Part shown: positions 11,484 through 23,726 of the stretch, piece by piece
Position numbering within the stretch: position 1 is the stretch's first letter
Layout of the letters: every line of letters starts with the position of its first letter
DNA from: Branchiostoma floridae
Lineage: Eukaryota > Chordata > Leptocardii > Amphioxiformes > Branchiostomatidae
Assembly (NCBI RefSeq): GCF_000003815.2
Contig: NC_049993.1
Location: 7,361,404 to 7,404,250, forward strand
Direction of reading: 5' to 3'
DNA length: 42,847 nt
Made by a program: the position numbers and the translations under genes
Notes under the pieces: model-generated
What the model was told of the DNA's origin: nothing
What the model saw: only the letters and a program-made list of their open reading frames with translations
Databases searched by the model: none

Positions 11484-14400
11484 CTATGTCTAGGAAGATG
11501 TTCTTGAGCCTTGCGAGGGCGTCTGAAAAGCTTCTGACGTCGTGTGTGAGTGATATAATGTCCTCCTGATCAACGATATGTGAGTCTAACAGCTCCGAGT
11601 TCATGCTGGTCATGGAACCGCTTTTCGCCGCTCGCATGATCCCGAGGTTCCCGCTGCTCGCGGACAGGGCGGCGCCAGACATCCGCCGCGAGATGTTCAT
11701 ACTCCCGGAGAGCGTGGTGTGGTGCTTCCTGGGAAGGTTCACGCTCATGGGACGAACTTCGAGACCCAAGGAGTCAGCGGTGGAGCCGTCTGTGAAATCT
11801 AGAGCAGGTCTGCCATTCTGAGGGAGGAAAGGAGACCAAGTTGGTGACATGAGAAGCAAACTGCATGAAAAATACTGTTCTTCCCTTTGCCAAAAAGAAT
11901 ATCAGCTTACTTATGATGATATATTAGTTAAAATAACTAAACAAGTCTATATATTGAAACAATTTGAATGCATCCAGCTTGCCCAATTACCTTCATATGA
12001 CCACAGTACTAGGTCTTAGGCCCCGTTCATGATACTAAAAATGAAACGGTTCTATCGGTTAGGCCTGGAAATCCGACAGCAAACGACAGGAAACGGTTTG
12101 CATTTTGCGTTCACGATGCAAACTTGCAAACCGTTTCAGTTCCTTGAAAAGGCATGGTAATGCACGAAAATGCGACCTCTGACCCCTGAGGTTGTTGTGA
12201 TCTTGCCCAAACTTGTACTTCTGTGTCAGATTGTTGGTCTTTTATCGAAATTGAACCAATGTCTTACTGTATTCGAAGCTGGGTTCTGTTATGACATTGA
12301 AAATGCCTCTGAAAACATTGTGGTCCCGATATATGCCATGCTATGACATTTCCACTGGATCTCCTGACACATTCCCCTTGCGATATCAGGACTGCTGGCT
12401 CCTCACTCGACTAGGTGGCGGCCCGATAATAAAAACGAATTTTACAATTGAAAACACGGCCGAAACACCCGAATGACAGATTAAAAATTGTACTTTTCCC
12501 CCGTGGCGCCCTCAAATATGAACGCACATGCCCGGGTGTAAAACGGATCGCGCCGCTTTTGCGTTCATGATACAAATTCGCAATTCCGGATAAGGAAGAA
12601 ACCGTTTCAATACTACCTCGCGAGGAGGTTCCGAACAAACCGTTTCCTATCGCTTCAGATCCGTTTCGGACCGTCCATGATGACAAAACTTATCCGTTTC
12701 AGCTGGCCTAACCGATAGTAACCGATAGAACCGTTTCATTTTTTGTATCATGAACGGGGCCTTACAGACAGTACTGCAAGGTTGGAGCTGGAAAAACATT
12801 GTATTGAAGGAAAAAAATACATGTTACATATTCCTGGATGGATAATAGACCTACATCTTACCCATGTCTCAACCATGTACAAAAGACGTCTTACACATCT
12901 CCTTCAATCCCTTCTTACCTTAGAGAAACAACTTGAGACGTATTTTCATCAGTCTTTACCCCCAGTCTGTGCATGTATGGAATGAACCGACCTGCCCACC
13001 ACATAGCAAACCTGCCACCACAAATAATTGGTTGCCAGGGAAGAATCCTAGTCTTGTCATAAGCAAACAGGCCAAATTGACAGGCCCCAAAAATATGCTG
13101 GTAGGAATCCCCATGAATGAACTCCAAATGACTCAGGAATGAGGTCACAGAGGGGGAGGGGGGAACTAAAAAAACAGTGAGAGAGAGTATGGATGACAGA
13201 TGTACTTCACCCTTTTAGCTGTTTTAGTTCAAACCCCATGGTGATATCCATAGACTTAGTACTGCCCTTGTTGCTATCCACACAATGCACAACATACCTC
13301 AAACTCAAAGTACCCTCGACTGTTCATAACTTTCCATACTCTTTTTCTCCATCCAAATAGCAAATAGCACTTCTATAATTCGCAAAAATGTAAATACAAC
13401 AGAGCGCAGTCAATACCTTCTTCTGTGTTCACCTTCAGAATGTTTGTTGTACATGTAAATAATTGTCAATTGTGGACTGAACCCACCCAAAACAAGGCCT
13501 TGACATATTTGTTGAAAAGAAAACTAATTCTGTACCAACATGGCAAGCACAATAAAGGTTCTATTGCCAGTGTGGCTGAACCAACAAATATGTAGTTTCA
13601 AAAAACAACGGGGCTCTCTAGTCTAGTGAGAGCACAGCTGTCTGGCTACAATACACAACAAGAAGGCCACTGCTGACTTTTCAACCAGGTCTGCTTCATG
13701 TAGTTCTACTACCAAACAGACTGCATCCCTCTGTTACTTACAGTGGTGTTTCTTCATACAAGGCTCTCTTCCTCTCCCGCCTTTTCTGCCATTTTCATTT
13801 TCTCCACGCATGAGTGCCAAGCTGTGGTTACCCCAGGAAAAGTTTCTGGGCCAGGCTTATGTGGGCACCGGAAATATCTAATGAAATGGCCTGGATATGT
13901 GGGCCCTTTCTGTCCTGGTATGGCCTGGACCTGTTTCCTGTGATGTAATGTTAGACTGATCAAAGTTTCCTCCCTGCTCCAATCATGGGAAATGTTACAA
14001 TGTGTAGCCCTCCAGGCTATATGGACATGCGATAGGCCGAACACACAACAATCTCAGCTGACCTCTTTAATGCTTCAGCTCCACTCTAAAGGAATCCCTT
14101 GTTACTCTCATTGTGAAAAAGAGCTCAGATTTGTATGAGAGACACCACAGTTGTTCTCTGTTTCAATGGAAAAGATCAATTAGACAATATCCCACAACAG
14201 CACATGCCCTCCTCTCATGTTGTAAACTACATGATTGATTATTTACCTGTGACTGGTGTAAGCACGTACAGTTTAACGGTCCTGAAGTACTTACCATTCC
14301 AGTCTGCGACGAGGCAAGAAAGCTCCTCATTTTACACTAGCAGAAATGTCCTGTAGCGATAAAGTTTGCGGCAATATGTGGATAAAAACCTTTTCCTGCT

Positions 14401-17400
14401 GGACTCAGACCCAAATACAGGATCCTAGGTAAATCTAGCTGGCTTAGCCCTCTTTATGCGGGACGCACCAGCGGTTTGTTGAGGAGAGCTGAGCATGAGA
14501 GAGGCACCCAAACAATGCTTTCATAAAGACCCAGACAAATAACAAATGGATTACTTCTCAACCTTTGTAGTTTAGCCAGGCTCTGGGTGTGATTGTACTT
14601 TTCATAGCAGACATAACTGGCAATGTCGTGAATGATATCATATTACAATGTTTCAAAGTATAATAAGGTCATTTGATTTAGATATCTCTTCATATAAACA
14701 TCAATGAGTGAGCAATTTATATAAATTAGATCATTATTTATAAACATGTTTAGATAGAAAATCAACTGTAATGTATCACTTGTGCAGACTTGTGCCATAC
14801 TCAAATACAAAATTTAGATCACTTTACCATCGTTTATGTACTATATATACTAATCAAAAGAAAAAAGAAGACTAAACTGATACTATAGAAAACGAATACA
14901 CCTGATGGACTATGTCTAGAAATAAAATGCTTCGTCAACAGACAAATGCTATATAAATTACATATTAACTAGAGCAATATTGCTTTTTTTGGATTAATGG
15001 CAAATAATACTATACAGGTGGCAGATCTGACTGTAAACAAATGCAGCGTGCATGATTGTAAAATCAATAAGTGACTCATGGCTTTGGTACTCGGGTCTGT
15101 TTACATGACTTAACCCAGCAAATGAGCATTAGATCAATATCCATGTACAATTGACTAGGTGTAGCACTCGATGTGGTTCCCTTTGTTTTTGCTGATGCAA
15201 CATCACAATAGAGAGTCTGCTGGGATTATGCTGACTGTCTGCTCTCCCAAATCACACCGAGTACTCCTAATCACTATTATGTTGGTTTTACCAGGGACCA
15301 GGCATTCACCTCCACAATAGAGGGGAAACACATTACCATGTAATTATCCCATTATTAAACAAACTCCACCATTTATGGACCTTTTACTTGATGGTCAGTT
15401 TGAACCGTAAACTTCCAAGCGTTGGCGTGAGGTAGAGGGAGGGTCTAGTACAGGCATCAAGCACATAGAACCAACAGGGCAACACAAGCCTCTAACAGGT
15501 AACCTGAACTACAACGCAGCCCTCTTGGCTAACTAGGCACTACTTATTCATTTACCAATAGTGTGCTCACTTGTAAAACAATCCACCTGGACAAACAGTG
15601 CCCTGATGCCCAACACCTTTACTGAGTGATAGATAGTTTCAGCAACACACTTGACTTTCTGGGCGAACCATATACATATCATTATTAGAATATCTCTAAG
15701 GTTGGGGAATGGACATATCGCAATTACAGAAAAAGACTACTACAACTGATTTTACTTCAAGCTGCAAGTGCATTGAAAGATTTTTTGCTTTGAAAAACCT
15801 GCGGATATTTGTCCTACAAATTGATGAAATATCATTCATAATCATTGCTACTCAATTCAATGATAATAATACCTTGTATTGAATAAAGCCTACTACATGT
15901 AGTAGTATGCTATCCCGAACAAATCACATGAATGTCTCCCTCCAAACTAAGGCAAAGCATCTTTACTTGACAGAATAGAAATAGACACATGCTTGCACTG
16001 GTATGACAAATGTATTTTCCTCTAGTCATCACATCTACATCCCTGCACCTGTTACTGATAATCAAGGGTCCAATTCAAGAGATCATTTTATGAATGGGTT
16101 TTTTGGCCTTCACCTCTTGGGTTCAACAAATGACTAAATGACTGGCCTAAACAGTATTTACTACTACTAGTGGCAAGGACATCATATATAACGTCCTTAC
16201 TAGTGGGGGAGAGATGCTGTAGCAAAACAGTAGTAAGGTTCCAACATATTTTCCTAATCATTAAGCTTGCGCATACAGCTGTATTCTAGTGATAAAAAGA
16301 ATGCAGGACTCTGCTGGTTCATTTTACTCATGGTTACAATATCTCCTCAAAGAGGAATGACATCATTTTTATGACATATTTTCCATGCTAGTGACAGGAA
16401 GTGTTTTGACACAGTTTGACCCATAAAATATGTTGTAATTGGGTAAACAGGAAACAGACCTGAAGGGTATGTCATTATAACGATGAATCTCTGACATTCC
16501 TCAGAATTTTGAAATAATCCTAAATAAGTGGTGATTCATCTGAGCCCCTGGCACCAGTAGCTGGGAGGTACCAGCTCAGATTTTAAGCTGTGGGCCATAC
16601 GATAATGCTTTGTACAGACAGTTCCAGAGGTATAGTCTTACAGTTACCTTACCACCTAGAAGCTCTGGAAAGTCCCACTGAAGGATCTCCCTTTTCTTGC
16701 ATGACGGAATTTCTGTGCCATGCATAAACAAGCATGATCAAGCTGCAGAGAGCAGGCAAGCAGCTTAGGAGAGAACTCTGACCAAGACCTGATCCCAAAT
16801 GGCTTCGCGTCAAGCCCAGAAATGTCCCCCCAGGTCTGTTGTGTTTGCGCTGCAGGCAGTTCGCAGCAAATAGTTAGGGCGACCTCAGAAAAATACAGAT
16901 GCCCTCTTGTTGAAGAAAAACCTGACCCCAATGCAAAACCCAGGGGTTAGAAAAGGTTGTGGCCTCGTCAAGCTGGGAATCATTTTCTCTTGCCTTCTAG
17001 AGAGCACATTTTGACATGCATAATTGGACCTGGGACGAAAGTCGGTACGGTTCAAAGAACGCTGGTTTGGCGTGTTTTGTAAACGTATAAAAACAGGATT
17101 GTACATTGTTTACTTTTCCGTCCACAAACATGGAAAAAGCCCATCAGTTGCAGTTTAGATAATTTATTTGCCAAGAAAAAAATCCTATCTATTTCTCATT
17201 GATGGTGTGGTGTCAAGAAAATTAAGTAGGGTTAGGGTCCTTGGTTAGGGGCAGACAGTTCGGAAGAATAAAATATGGGAAATCGATGCCTAAAGTACTA
17301 CAGTAAATACTAGTGATACTCAGGGCCACTCAGTTACAGAAAATAGTGAAACCAGCTGGAGTATGGTTGACAAGCAGCCGGCATACCTTGTGGAAAAATG

Positions 17401-17554
17401 ATTTAGACAAAATCAGGAGAGGTATACTAACCAGAGAAGGCGTGGGCAAGGGAGACATTTCTCCATAGTCCAGGGCAGACAGTACTGCTCCTCCTCTCAA
17501 TGAGCTCTTTTTCCTACGAGCCGTCCGATTCAAGAACTTCTTGACTTCTGACAT
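11484..17554 (-). CDS. 5' part of a RhoGAP gene of the ARHGAP29/ARHGAP45(HMHA1)/GMIP family
   Basis: Two coding exons join in phase 0. The start exon is 17554-17432 (41 codons, begins MSEVKKFLNRTARRKK, ends before donor GTTAGT). The second is 11817-11484 (pyrimidine-rich acceptor ending CCCTCAG, donor GTACGT, ends in phase 1). The second exon is serine-rich with basic patches, then carries EDIISLTHDVRSFSDALARL. From memory this matches the position and pattern of EDISHLLADVARFAEGLEKL in HMHA1 and of LVNDIRKFSHMLLYLKEAI in ARHGAP29, just upstream of the F-BAR domain. Family members have F-BAR, C1 and RhoGAP domains and switch off Rho at membranes and actin; none of these domains is visible here, so the gene must continue to the left. 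An in-frame ATG at 17656 would add 34 residues. Further small exons inside the 5.6-kb intron cannot be excluded. Assignment to one of the three vertebrate paralogues is not possible. Confidence 0.78.
12019..12761. mobile_element. PIF/Harbinger-like non-autonomous DNA transposon
   Basis: The termini GGCCCCGTTCATGATAC and GTATCATGAACGGGGCC are perfect inverted repeats, followed inward by further matching stretches (GAAACGGTTCTATCGGTTA on the left, its reverse complement on the right). The element is 743 bp, flanked by TTA on both sides (12016-12018 and 12762-12764), the typical PIF/Harbinger target duplication. There is no transposase frame. It sits between the RhoGAP exon at 11484-11817 and its upstream start exons. 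Confidence 0.88.
12762..17431. other. RhoGAP 5' intron
   Basis: Apart from the candidate exon at 14295 I see no supported gene here. The sequence is AT-rich with short random frames. A small palindrome-like stretch lies near 16166-16205 (ACTAGT...AAGGAC paired with GTCCTTACTAGT). Confidence 0.5.
14295..14330 (-). CDS. Candidate alternative first coding exon of the RhoGAP gene
   Basis: A short frame MRSFLASSQTGM starts at 14330 with an in-frame stop (TAG) just upstream and ends exactly at a strong donor (ATG|GTAAGT). It ends in phase 0, the phase needed to join the exon at 11817. It lies between the distal start exon and that exon on the same strand, so it would give a shorter N-terminus lacking the basic MSEVKKFLNRTARRKK segment. 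This is inferred from frame and splice site only. Confidence 0.35.
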
Positions 17555-17912
17555 GTTGCTTGCGGCAGGAAAGGGGACCGACACCCCCCACGGAAAGCTA
17601 GGCACACGGATTTCCCTACCGAATTCCACGGGAACCCCTCTACACTTCAGTCCCAACTGCCAGCATAGCTACCGAGGGGTTCCTCTGAGTCAATCTGGGT
17701 GGGTGAGGCTGGATACCGGGGCGATCGAGACGCCTGGGACCGCTGAATAAACTTTGATTCCGTTGTGTGATTCACTCCCTTCCGACGGCGGCCATGAAAA
17801 GTTTGATTGGCTAATCTCGCAGAGTCTCGTACAAAGTTTACATCACGTGACATTTTAGCGAGAAACAACGCGACTTTCAGCCTGCATCCGGGAACTTCAG
17901 AGCTGGTCCAAC
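17555..17912. promoter_or_regulatory. Bidirectional promoter region between the RhoGAP gene and MAGOH
   Basis: About 360 bp separate the two start codons, which face away from each other. The stretch is richer in CpG than its surroundings and has no TATA box at a convincing place. It contains ATTGG (inverted CCAAT box, 17806-17810) and a palindromic E-box TCACGTGA (17843-17850) upstream of MAGOH. Role inferred from layout. Confidence 0.6.
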
Positions 17913-19848
17913 ATGGCTTCCAACGATTTCTATCTCCGCTACTACGTCGGACACAAAGGCAAATTCGGCCACGAATTCCTCGAGTTTGAGTTCAGACCAG
18001 ATGGTAGGTGGTTCTACACGCACGTTAACATCTATAGAGTTCAAAAGTTGCCGTCTAAGGGCTAAGAAACTCCAAGGACGGAAGCGTAAAGTCCGCCTAA
18101 CGTGTGATGCTGCTTTGTGTTTCACACGCATGGCCTAAATTATGATTGGTTCACATAAATTATTTTTGCAAAACTTGGGTGCCTAGAAGAAGTTTGTCGT
18201 ATTCATATACGACCAAAAGCAGTTTTTAGGTCAATATTTATCAATGATAACCTCAAATGAAAGCCTTTGAACATAATCATTTGTTTCCTCATATGGCTAT
18301 CCTCGCCCCCCTCCCATACTTGTTGCACCTTGATGCTCAAATTATACGTTTTTTTGTCTTCTTTCAGGTAAGCTGCGATATGCAAACAACTCCAACTACA
18401 AGAATGACACCATGATCAGAAAAGAGGTAGGAACACAATGCTGTTGTTTTATCTTATCATGTTATAGTTGACCTTTTCTGACAAAATGAATAAATGACGG
18501 TCACAAAATATACGAGTGTGTTCCACAAGTTTTGCTGAATTGGTTTTCAGCAATTGACAATTATGATTATAATGCACTTATAGTACACAGCTTGACTTCT
18601 TTTTTACTGATCTAACGATGACTCAGACAACCTTTACCCTATGTCCTTCCAGGCTTATGTACACAAGAGTGTGCTGCAGGAGTTGAAGAGAGTCATTGAG
18701 GACAGTGAGATCATGCAGGAAGACGACACACTGTGGCCACCACCAGACAGAGTAGGAAGACAGGTAAAATCCTGGGGATAATACTTTACCTAAATTCCCT
18801 TTCATACATGATTGCATCAGAGATTCAGACACATAGGAATCCTTCCCCCAAACCACTGGTTTGTATGTGTCAGAAAAAGTACAAAGCGCCATTCACATTA
18901 TCCTGATCCAATTTTCATGGCCGGTGCAATGGCCGAGTGGGTAGAGTGTTCGCCTTGAATTCGGTAGGTTGTGAGTTTGATCCCCGGCCGAGTCATAACA
19001 AAGACTCTAAAAAATGGTACATGCTGCTTTCTCTGCTTAGCACTCAGCACTAATGAGGAAGAGTATGGAAGTTAAACACACATCACTACCAGCAGACCAG
19101 CCCCCTGCTGTAGTGACTTGCACATGTGTGGCCCAAGGGCTTCGAAGTGGAGATGGGTGCCACCCTACGCATCTTAGATGCATGGGCAAACTTTAACTTT
19201 TAATTTTCTCTCACTAATACCATATATAGTATTTAGTAGGGTCACTAACAAACACATACAAATTCATATGCACAAAAAGCACACAAGGCATGCTTTTCTC
19301 AGAAGTTAGAATGAAAAAGTATTTTATCTTTTCTGGTTGTTTAAGATTAATTTATTTCTATTGAACCCACAGGAGCTGGAGATAGTGTTGGGGGACGAGC
19401 ACATCTCATTCACAACATCCAAGATTGGTTCCCTCATCGATGTCAACAACTGCAAGTAAGTGTATGTTCATAGAATTGTAGGTGTCTTAAATAACTGTAG
19501 AACATGTGGTAAAAGTTGTCTTTGATAAATACATCTGGGTTATCTGCTTTGCCTTGTAATCTGTACCTGCACCTCCTGTAGTTCCTCCTGTGCATATGTG
19601 CTAATATTCAATGGAATTAATTGTCAGAATTTTACTGCCAATATGTTTGGATCCAAGGTGTTTTCAGTTTAAGAAGTCAGTCTTTTTCACGTCTGTTCCT
19701 CTTCATATCTCAAGTTATTCTAACCCATCCATGTGAATGTATTTTCAGAGACCCAGAAGGCCTCCGTGCATTCTACTACCTGGTTCAAGACCTGAAGTGT
19801 CTGGTGTTCTCTCTCATTGGCCTCCACTTCAAGATTAAACCCATCTAG
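17913..19848 (+). CDS. MAGOH: Protein mago nashi homologue (exon junction complex core)
   Basis: Five exons: 17913-18003, 18368-18426, 18653-18763, 19373-19455 and 19749-19848. All are bounded by GT-AG sites with matching phases, giving 147 residues (vertebrate proteins have 146). The protein begins [20 protein letters not shown] and ends [11 protein letters not shown], almost identical to human MAGOH throughout, so the start is secure. MAGOH binds RBM8A (Y14) and, with EIF4A3, forms the core deposited upstream of exon junctions, acting in mRNA localisation, translation and nonsense-mediated decay. The conserved [15 protein letters not shown] block and the helix [20 protein letters not shown] are intact. 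Differences from human fall at peripheral sites (for example LQEL for MEEL). Intron 3 contains a SINE. Confidence 0.98.
18917..19201 (+). mobile_element. tRNA-derived SINE (amphioxus type)
   Basis: It begins with a tRNA-like head: an A-box region ATGGCCGAGTGGGTAGAGTG and a B-box region GTGAGTTTGATCC about 40 bp later. A tRNA-unrelated body follows, then a tail of repeated CTTTAA/CTTTTAA. AATTTTC flanks it on both sides (18910-18916 and 19202-19208) as a likely target duplication. The sequence resembles a SINE I associate with Branchiostoma from memory. It is inserted in MAGOH intron 3 in the gene's orientation. Confidence 0.85.
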
Positions 19849-20631
19849 GCTGTTTCATGTCTTGTACTTAGTAGTGTGTAGCATCAGATCTAGTCTTATA
19901 AGGTAAAGTGAGTCTGTAGGATTTTTGTAATTTCCTTTGAGCTGAAGATTACTTTTTTCTCAGCAATCTAAGCGTTGATCAAGTTGCATATGTACAACCT
20001 GACCTGTGCCTATTAAAACCTTGCATTACCAACAAGATAGGTATATATAACAGTGGCCATTAGGAACAAATATCCTACAAACTGTAAATGGTATCCTGTG
20101 AAACCTGATTATCCATAGCCAGTCTGTAAAGCAGTCTGTACATTGGGCTTTTTTATTTTATGGAGTTGTTTTATTTGTTAGGGGACGGTATTTAAAGGGA
20201 AAAGAAGTTTGATAGGCAGACAGGGATGTTTCAAATCAGATTGGACTGCCATGTTAGCTTACAACAGTGTAATGATTTAGAACGTCTTCAATTCCATGCA
20301 CATGTATTTGAAGTAAAGACTCTGGCAAAGAAATCAATGTACCTGGTAATTTGGAAATACACTGTATAACCTTTTACATCTTCAGTTTTTGTTATGCAGA
20401 AAACAAAATGCACATGTAGGTCATTGTTATCAGTATTGTCTGCACAGTAGTCAATACTGAATATATTCCTCCTCTTTTCGAAAGGTTTTTCTACAACCAC
20501 AAAAGCATTTGAAAGGAACAGGATGCCTTTCCTATTGGAAGTTTTTCACATTGTGTAGGATTTTATAGATAGTCTTGTATTGAGATGAAAAAGTGTATGT
20601 ATACATGTATACACCGGTTTACCATGTGCAA

Positions 20632-20637
20632 AATAAA
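20632..20637 (+). terminator. MAGOH polyadenylation signal
   Basis: AATAAA about 785 bp after the MAGOH stop codon, in an AT-rich 3' stretch with no other open frame. It is the clearest canonical signal before the next element. Confidence 0.6.
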
Positions 20638-20763
20638 CATCATTCCTTCACTTTACAATAAGAGCGGTGATCGATGTGTGTGTGAAGTGATGTCATAGAT
20701 CTACTAGTACCTCTTTTTTTGTTTCTCCGTGGATGTAATATTATGTCCATGGTTTCTCTATAC

Positions 20764-21117
20764 CAGGCTTTTAGCTAGGATTTTATAATAGGGTGTCCAA
20801 ACTTATTGGTGAGTCGCGGTAAGTGACTTTTGTATGGGGGTCTGGGGGCATCCACCTTCCATGGTGCAGAGTTTTTGATGATTGTAAGTTAAAGTAGTGC
20901 ATTCTAAGGTATCCCAAGAGGCAAAAATACAGTTACAGATGTCACAGTAGAAGACTGTGACCACTGATGACCTTGTAGCATCCCTGGTCAATCAGAATTT
21001 CATGCTTGTCAGAGGATTTTCTCCCCAGTATAGGGCGTCCAGGGGCATCAAATTTCTTGTTATTCTAAGAAAAGGGCGTCCAGATGACACCTTGACGCAT
21101 GCCTGGCTAAAAGCCTG
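20764..21117. mobile_element. hAT-like MITE
   Basis: CAGGCTTTTAGC at the left end pairs with GCTAAAAGCCTG at the right end. A perfect 8-bp duplication CTCTATAC (20756-20763 and 21118-21125) flanks the 354-bp element. The CAG...CTG ends and 8-bp duplication are typical of hAT. The interior repeats GGGTGTCCA and GGGCGTCCA near both ends. No transposase is encoded. Confidence 0.88.
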
Positions 21118-21125
21118 CTCTATAC

Positions 21126-23726
21126 AAAAGAAGCCAAGTACATGTACTTCTCTGAAAGTCATAACAGGTCTGTGGTGCCAGGAAATAGTGAGCTAGGCTC
21201 CTAGAATGAGATGTCTGCTACTCCTACTACAGAGATGATAAGTAGACATCACCTTCTGATTGGTGCATCCTTCAATCTCTGCTCCCAATGGCTGACAGGA
21301 CCACAGTTCCCCATATGAATCCAAAGTACCCAATGCCACTGTTCAGTAGCGCCCCCTAACAGTTTTGATAATACTGCAACTGCTGTAACTAGTGTCTCAA
21401 TTCAGTCAATATCATTATCAGCCCTTTCTAACCCAACCACAAGTGCAACCTAGGGTCCATCAGGCTTATGGTTATGGCTGGTAGAATTTAACGGGTGAGT
21501 AACGAAACTGGCCAGGAGAGTGAACCCACAGTACAGTTCCCTTTTCCCCTTGGAACTTCATGGGCAAAATACCTATGATCAAAGATGGCAAATCATTTTC
21601 TGCATTTTGGCTAAACTCGACTACCAGCACTACAGCTACAAGAGTACATGTATGTGACTATAATGCTATCTTGAAATTAAAACCACCACAAACACTCAAT
21701 TTTCTCCCTAGCAAATCCACGCTAACTCAAATGCATTTACAATATCTTTTAGCCAGCGTAAATTTTCTGATGGAGACTGAAGAATCTCTGCCATCCATGG
21801 GTTGGATCCCAGCAAAAGGAGTGTGTAAATTTCCAAAGGTTCATGCTGTGAAAATGTTATTTAAATCAAACAGTACTTGCTTTGTTCACAAAGACTCAAT
21901 AACCATTGAAACCATGTTTAGAGATTGGTATACTTTGATGATATCTTTTAGCATGTGGGTATGGAGTAAACTACAAATGATACAAACATGGTAGCTGCCA
22001 GAAGTATATATATACATATTTATATATATTCAAAGAAGAGATCATATGATAATACTGACAGAAACAAGATATGCATAATTATGCATATAGACCAGTAGCA
22101 ATATTTAAAAGTATATTATAGCAGATTGTCACTCTTATCAATTTACATATATCAATAAAGTTCATAGACCATAGAGATAATAACAACATGTAGTAAGACA
22201 TCGTGTATTGATTTACCTGTAACATTATCTATGGTTAAGTAAATTGTACTTGAATCATTTTAAGTCTGATAGAAACAAGTCTCATCACAGTTATATAATG
22301 TAAGAACTACAAGAAAGCCTCAACATGGCAACATAACATTTCAAAAGTAAGATTTGTACAAATAAGCTCTGAGTTCTTTCAAATATAACATGTACCATCA
22401 ATGGTAGAATTCTTTGCTATGTTGTAACTTGTAACAGACTTTTTATTTTGCATCGCTCCCACAGGCACCCAGGCATATTCTTCATACAATAGATGTTCAA
22501 TGTGACAGAAAAGGCCTATATGATATAGCCTCCAAGAAAACCATATAACAAACAAATTATGCAATGCATGTGGCTGAGCCTTCACATCAACACTTGAAGG
22601 CTCGTTTAACTCTGATCATTGAAATAAGACAGAACAATATTGTTTTGCAATGGGTGAACAGAAAACACTGTGGTTTTAGCTGATAAAACATTACCCTATT
22701 AATTGTGTCCAACCCCAATACAGTGATCAACTGGTCATGGAGTGTGTCAAAATACCTTTTATGATGGAGGGAGTTGGACAAAATAATAATTTGCTAAATG
22801 AAAACAAAGGCATGCACCAACTAATAAAAAGCACAATTTTCTCAATCTACCCTACCCTAAGCAACAATGTCAGTAGAACTTCTGTTAGCATGCAACAATT
22901 CACAGTATTGATTTTGTGAAAATCATAAGACAGGTTTGAAGTACAGGTACATGTAAACAATTGATACCAGTCTCCATTTCCCTCTATGCACACATAAACA
23001 AGATATTGGTACAGTGTAGATCAGTGCATCTACATCTATCAAATAAATCAAAACTCTGTAACTATGAAAAAAAAAAGTGACTTTTTGTCCAATTACCAGT
23101 ACATTATCAATATAAAGATGGAGATCTGTGGCTCAGATCCTGTTCCAAATCTTTAAATTATACAACAACGATGTCTACATCTAAAGTTTGAATTCTGAAA
23201 ATTTTGAATTCTGCATGACACTTATTCTATAACAAGTGCTTCATAATACTAGTTTCTCCATCAATTTCTGAGATCATATTCTTGAATTCATCATGGCCAT
23301 ATATGAAAAAGGAACATTTTGACATGGAAGTTCAGTACATGTACATAATGGAATGAAATAAGTATAGACAAAAAATGATACAGGTTAAGACAGCACTTGG
23401 ACCCCACATAAAAATATGAATGGATTTGAACAAAGAAGCTCATGCATGACAGATATCGTTCTGGCTCTAAATACATGTATTTTTTGTACCCGGAGACCTC
23501 AATAATACGAATTCTAGTGCAAGGTTTCAACAAGTTACCAGTACCTGTCTTCTTATCCATGTATCTAGATATATCTGAAGGATAGAATTTCTAGAGGCTA
23601 AAGCCACAAATGGAAAATATAACTGTTCCATGTGATTCCAGGCAGTCCTGTTGTGTACTATACAGTATCCCATGAATGTATACAAGTCCTTGTACATGTA
23701 AGTCTGTAGGTCAGAGTACAGGTCCT
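21126..23726. other. Intergenic and probable VMAC-like 3' UTR region
   Basis: AT-rich, no supported gene. Contains AT-rich simple sequence (near 22005-22030) and a perfect 20-bp palindrome at 22069. The part next to 23727 should include the 3' UTR of the minus-strand VMAC-like gene; I could not fix its poly(A) site. Confidence 0.5.
22069..22088. repeat. Perfect 20-bp palindrome
   Basis: ATATGCATAATTATGCATAT reads the same on both strands and contains two ATGCAT units. It could be a POU/homeodomain dimer site or chance in AT-rich DNA. Confidence 0.5.

Noticed and set aside
11603-11821. Plus-strand open frame over the RhoGAP exon
   Set aside because: Antisense shadow of the coding exon, with no splice or start context.
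21560-21994. 144-codon plus-strand frame between MAGOH and VMAC-like gene
   Set aside because: AT-rich, no recognisable domain, no supporting splice signals and no codon bias. Kept only as intergenic.
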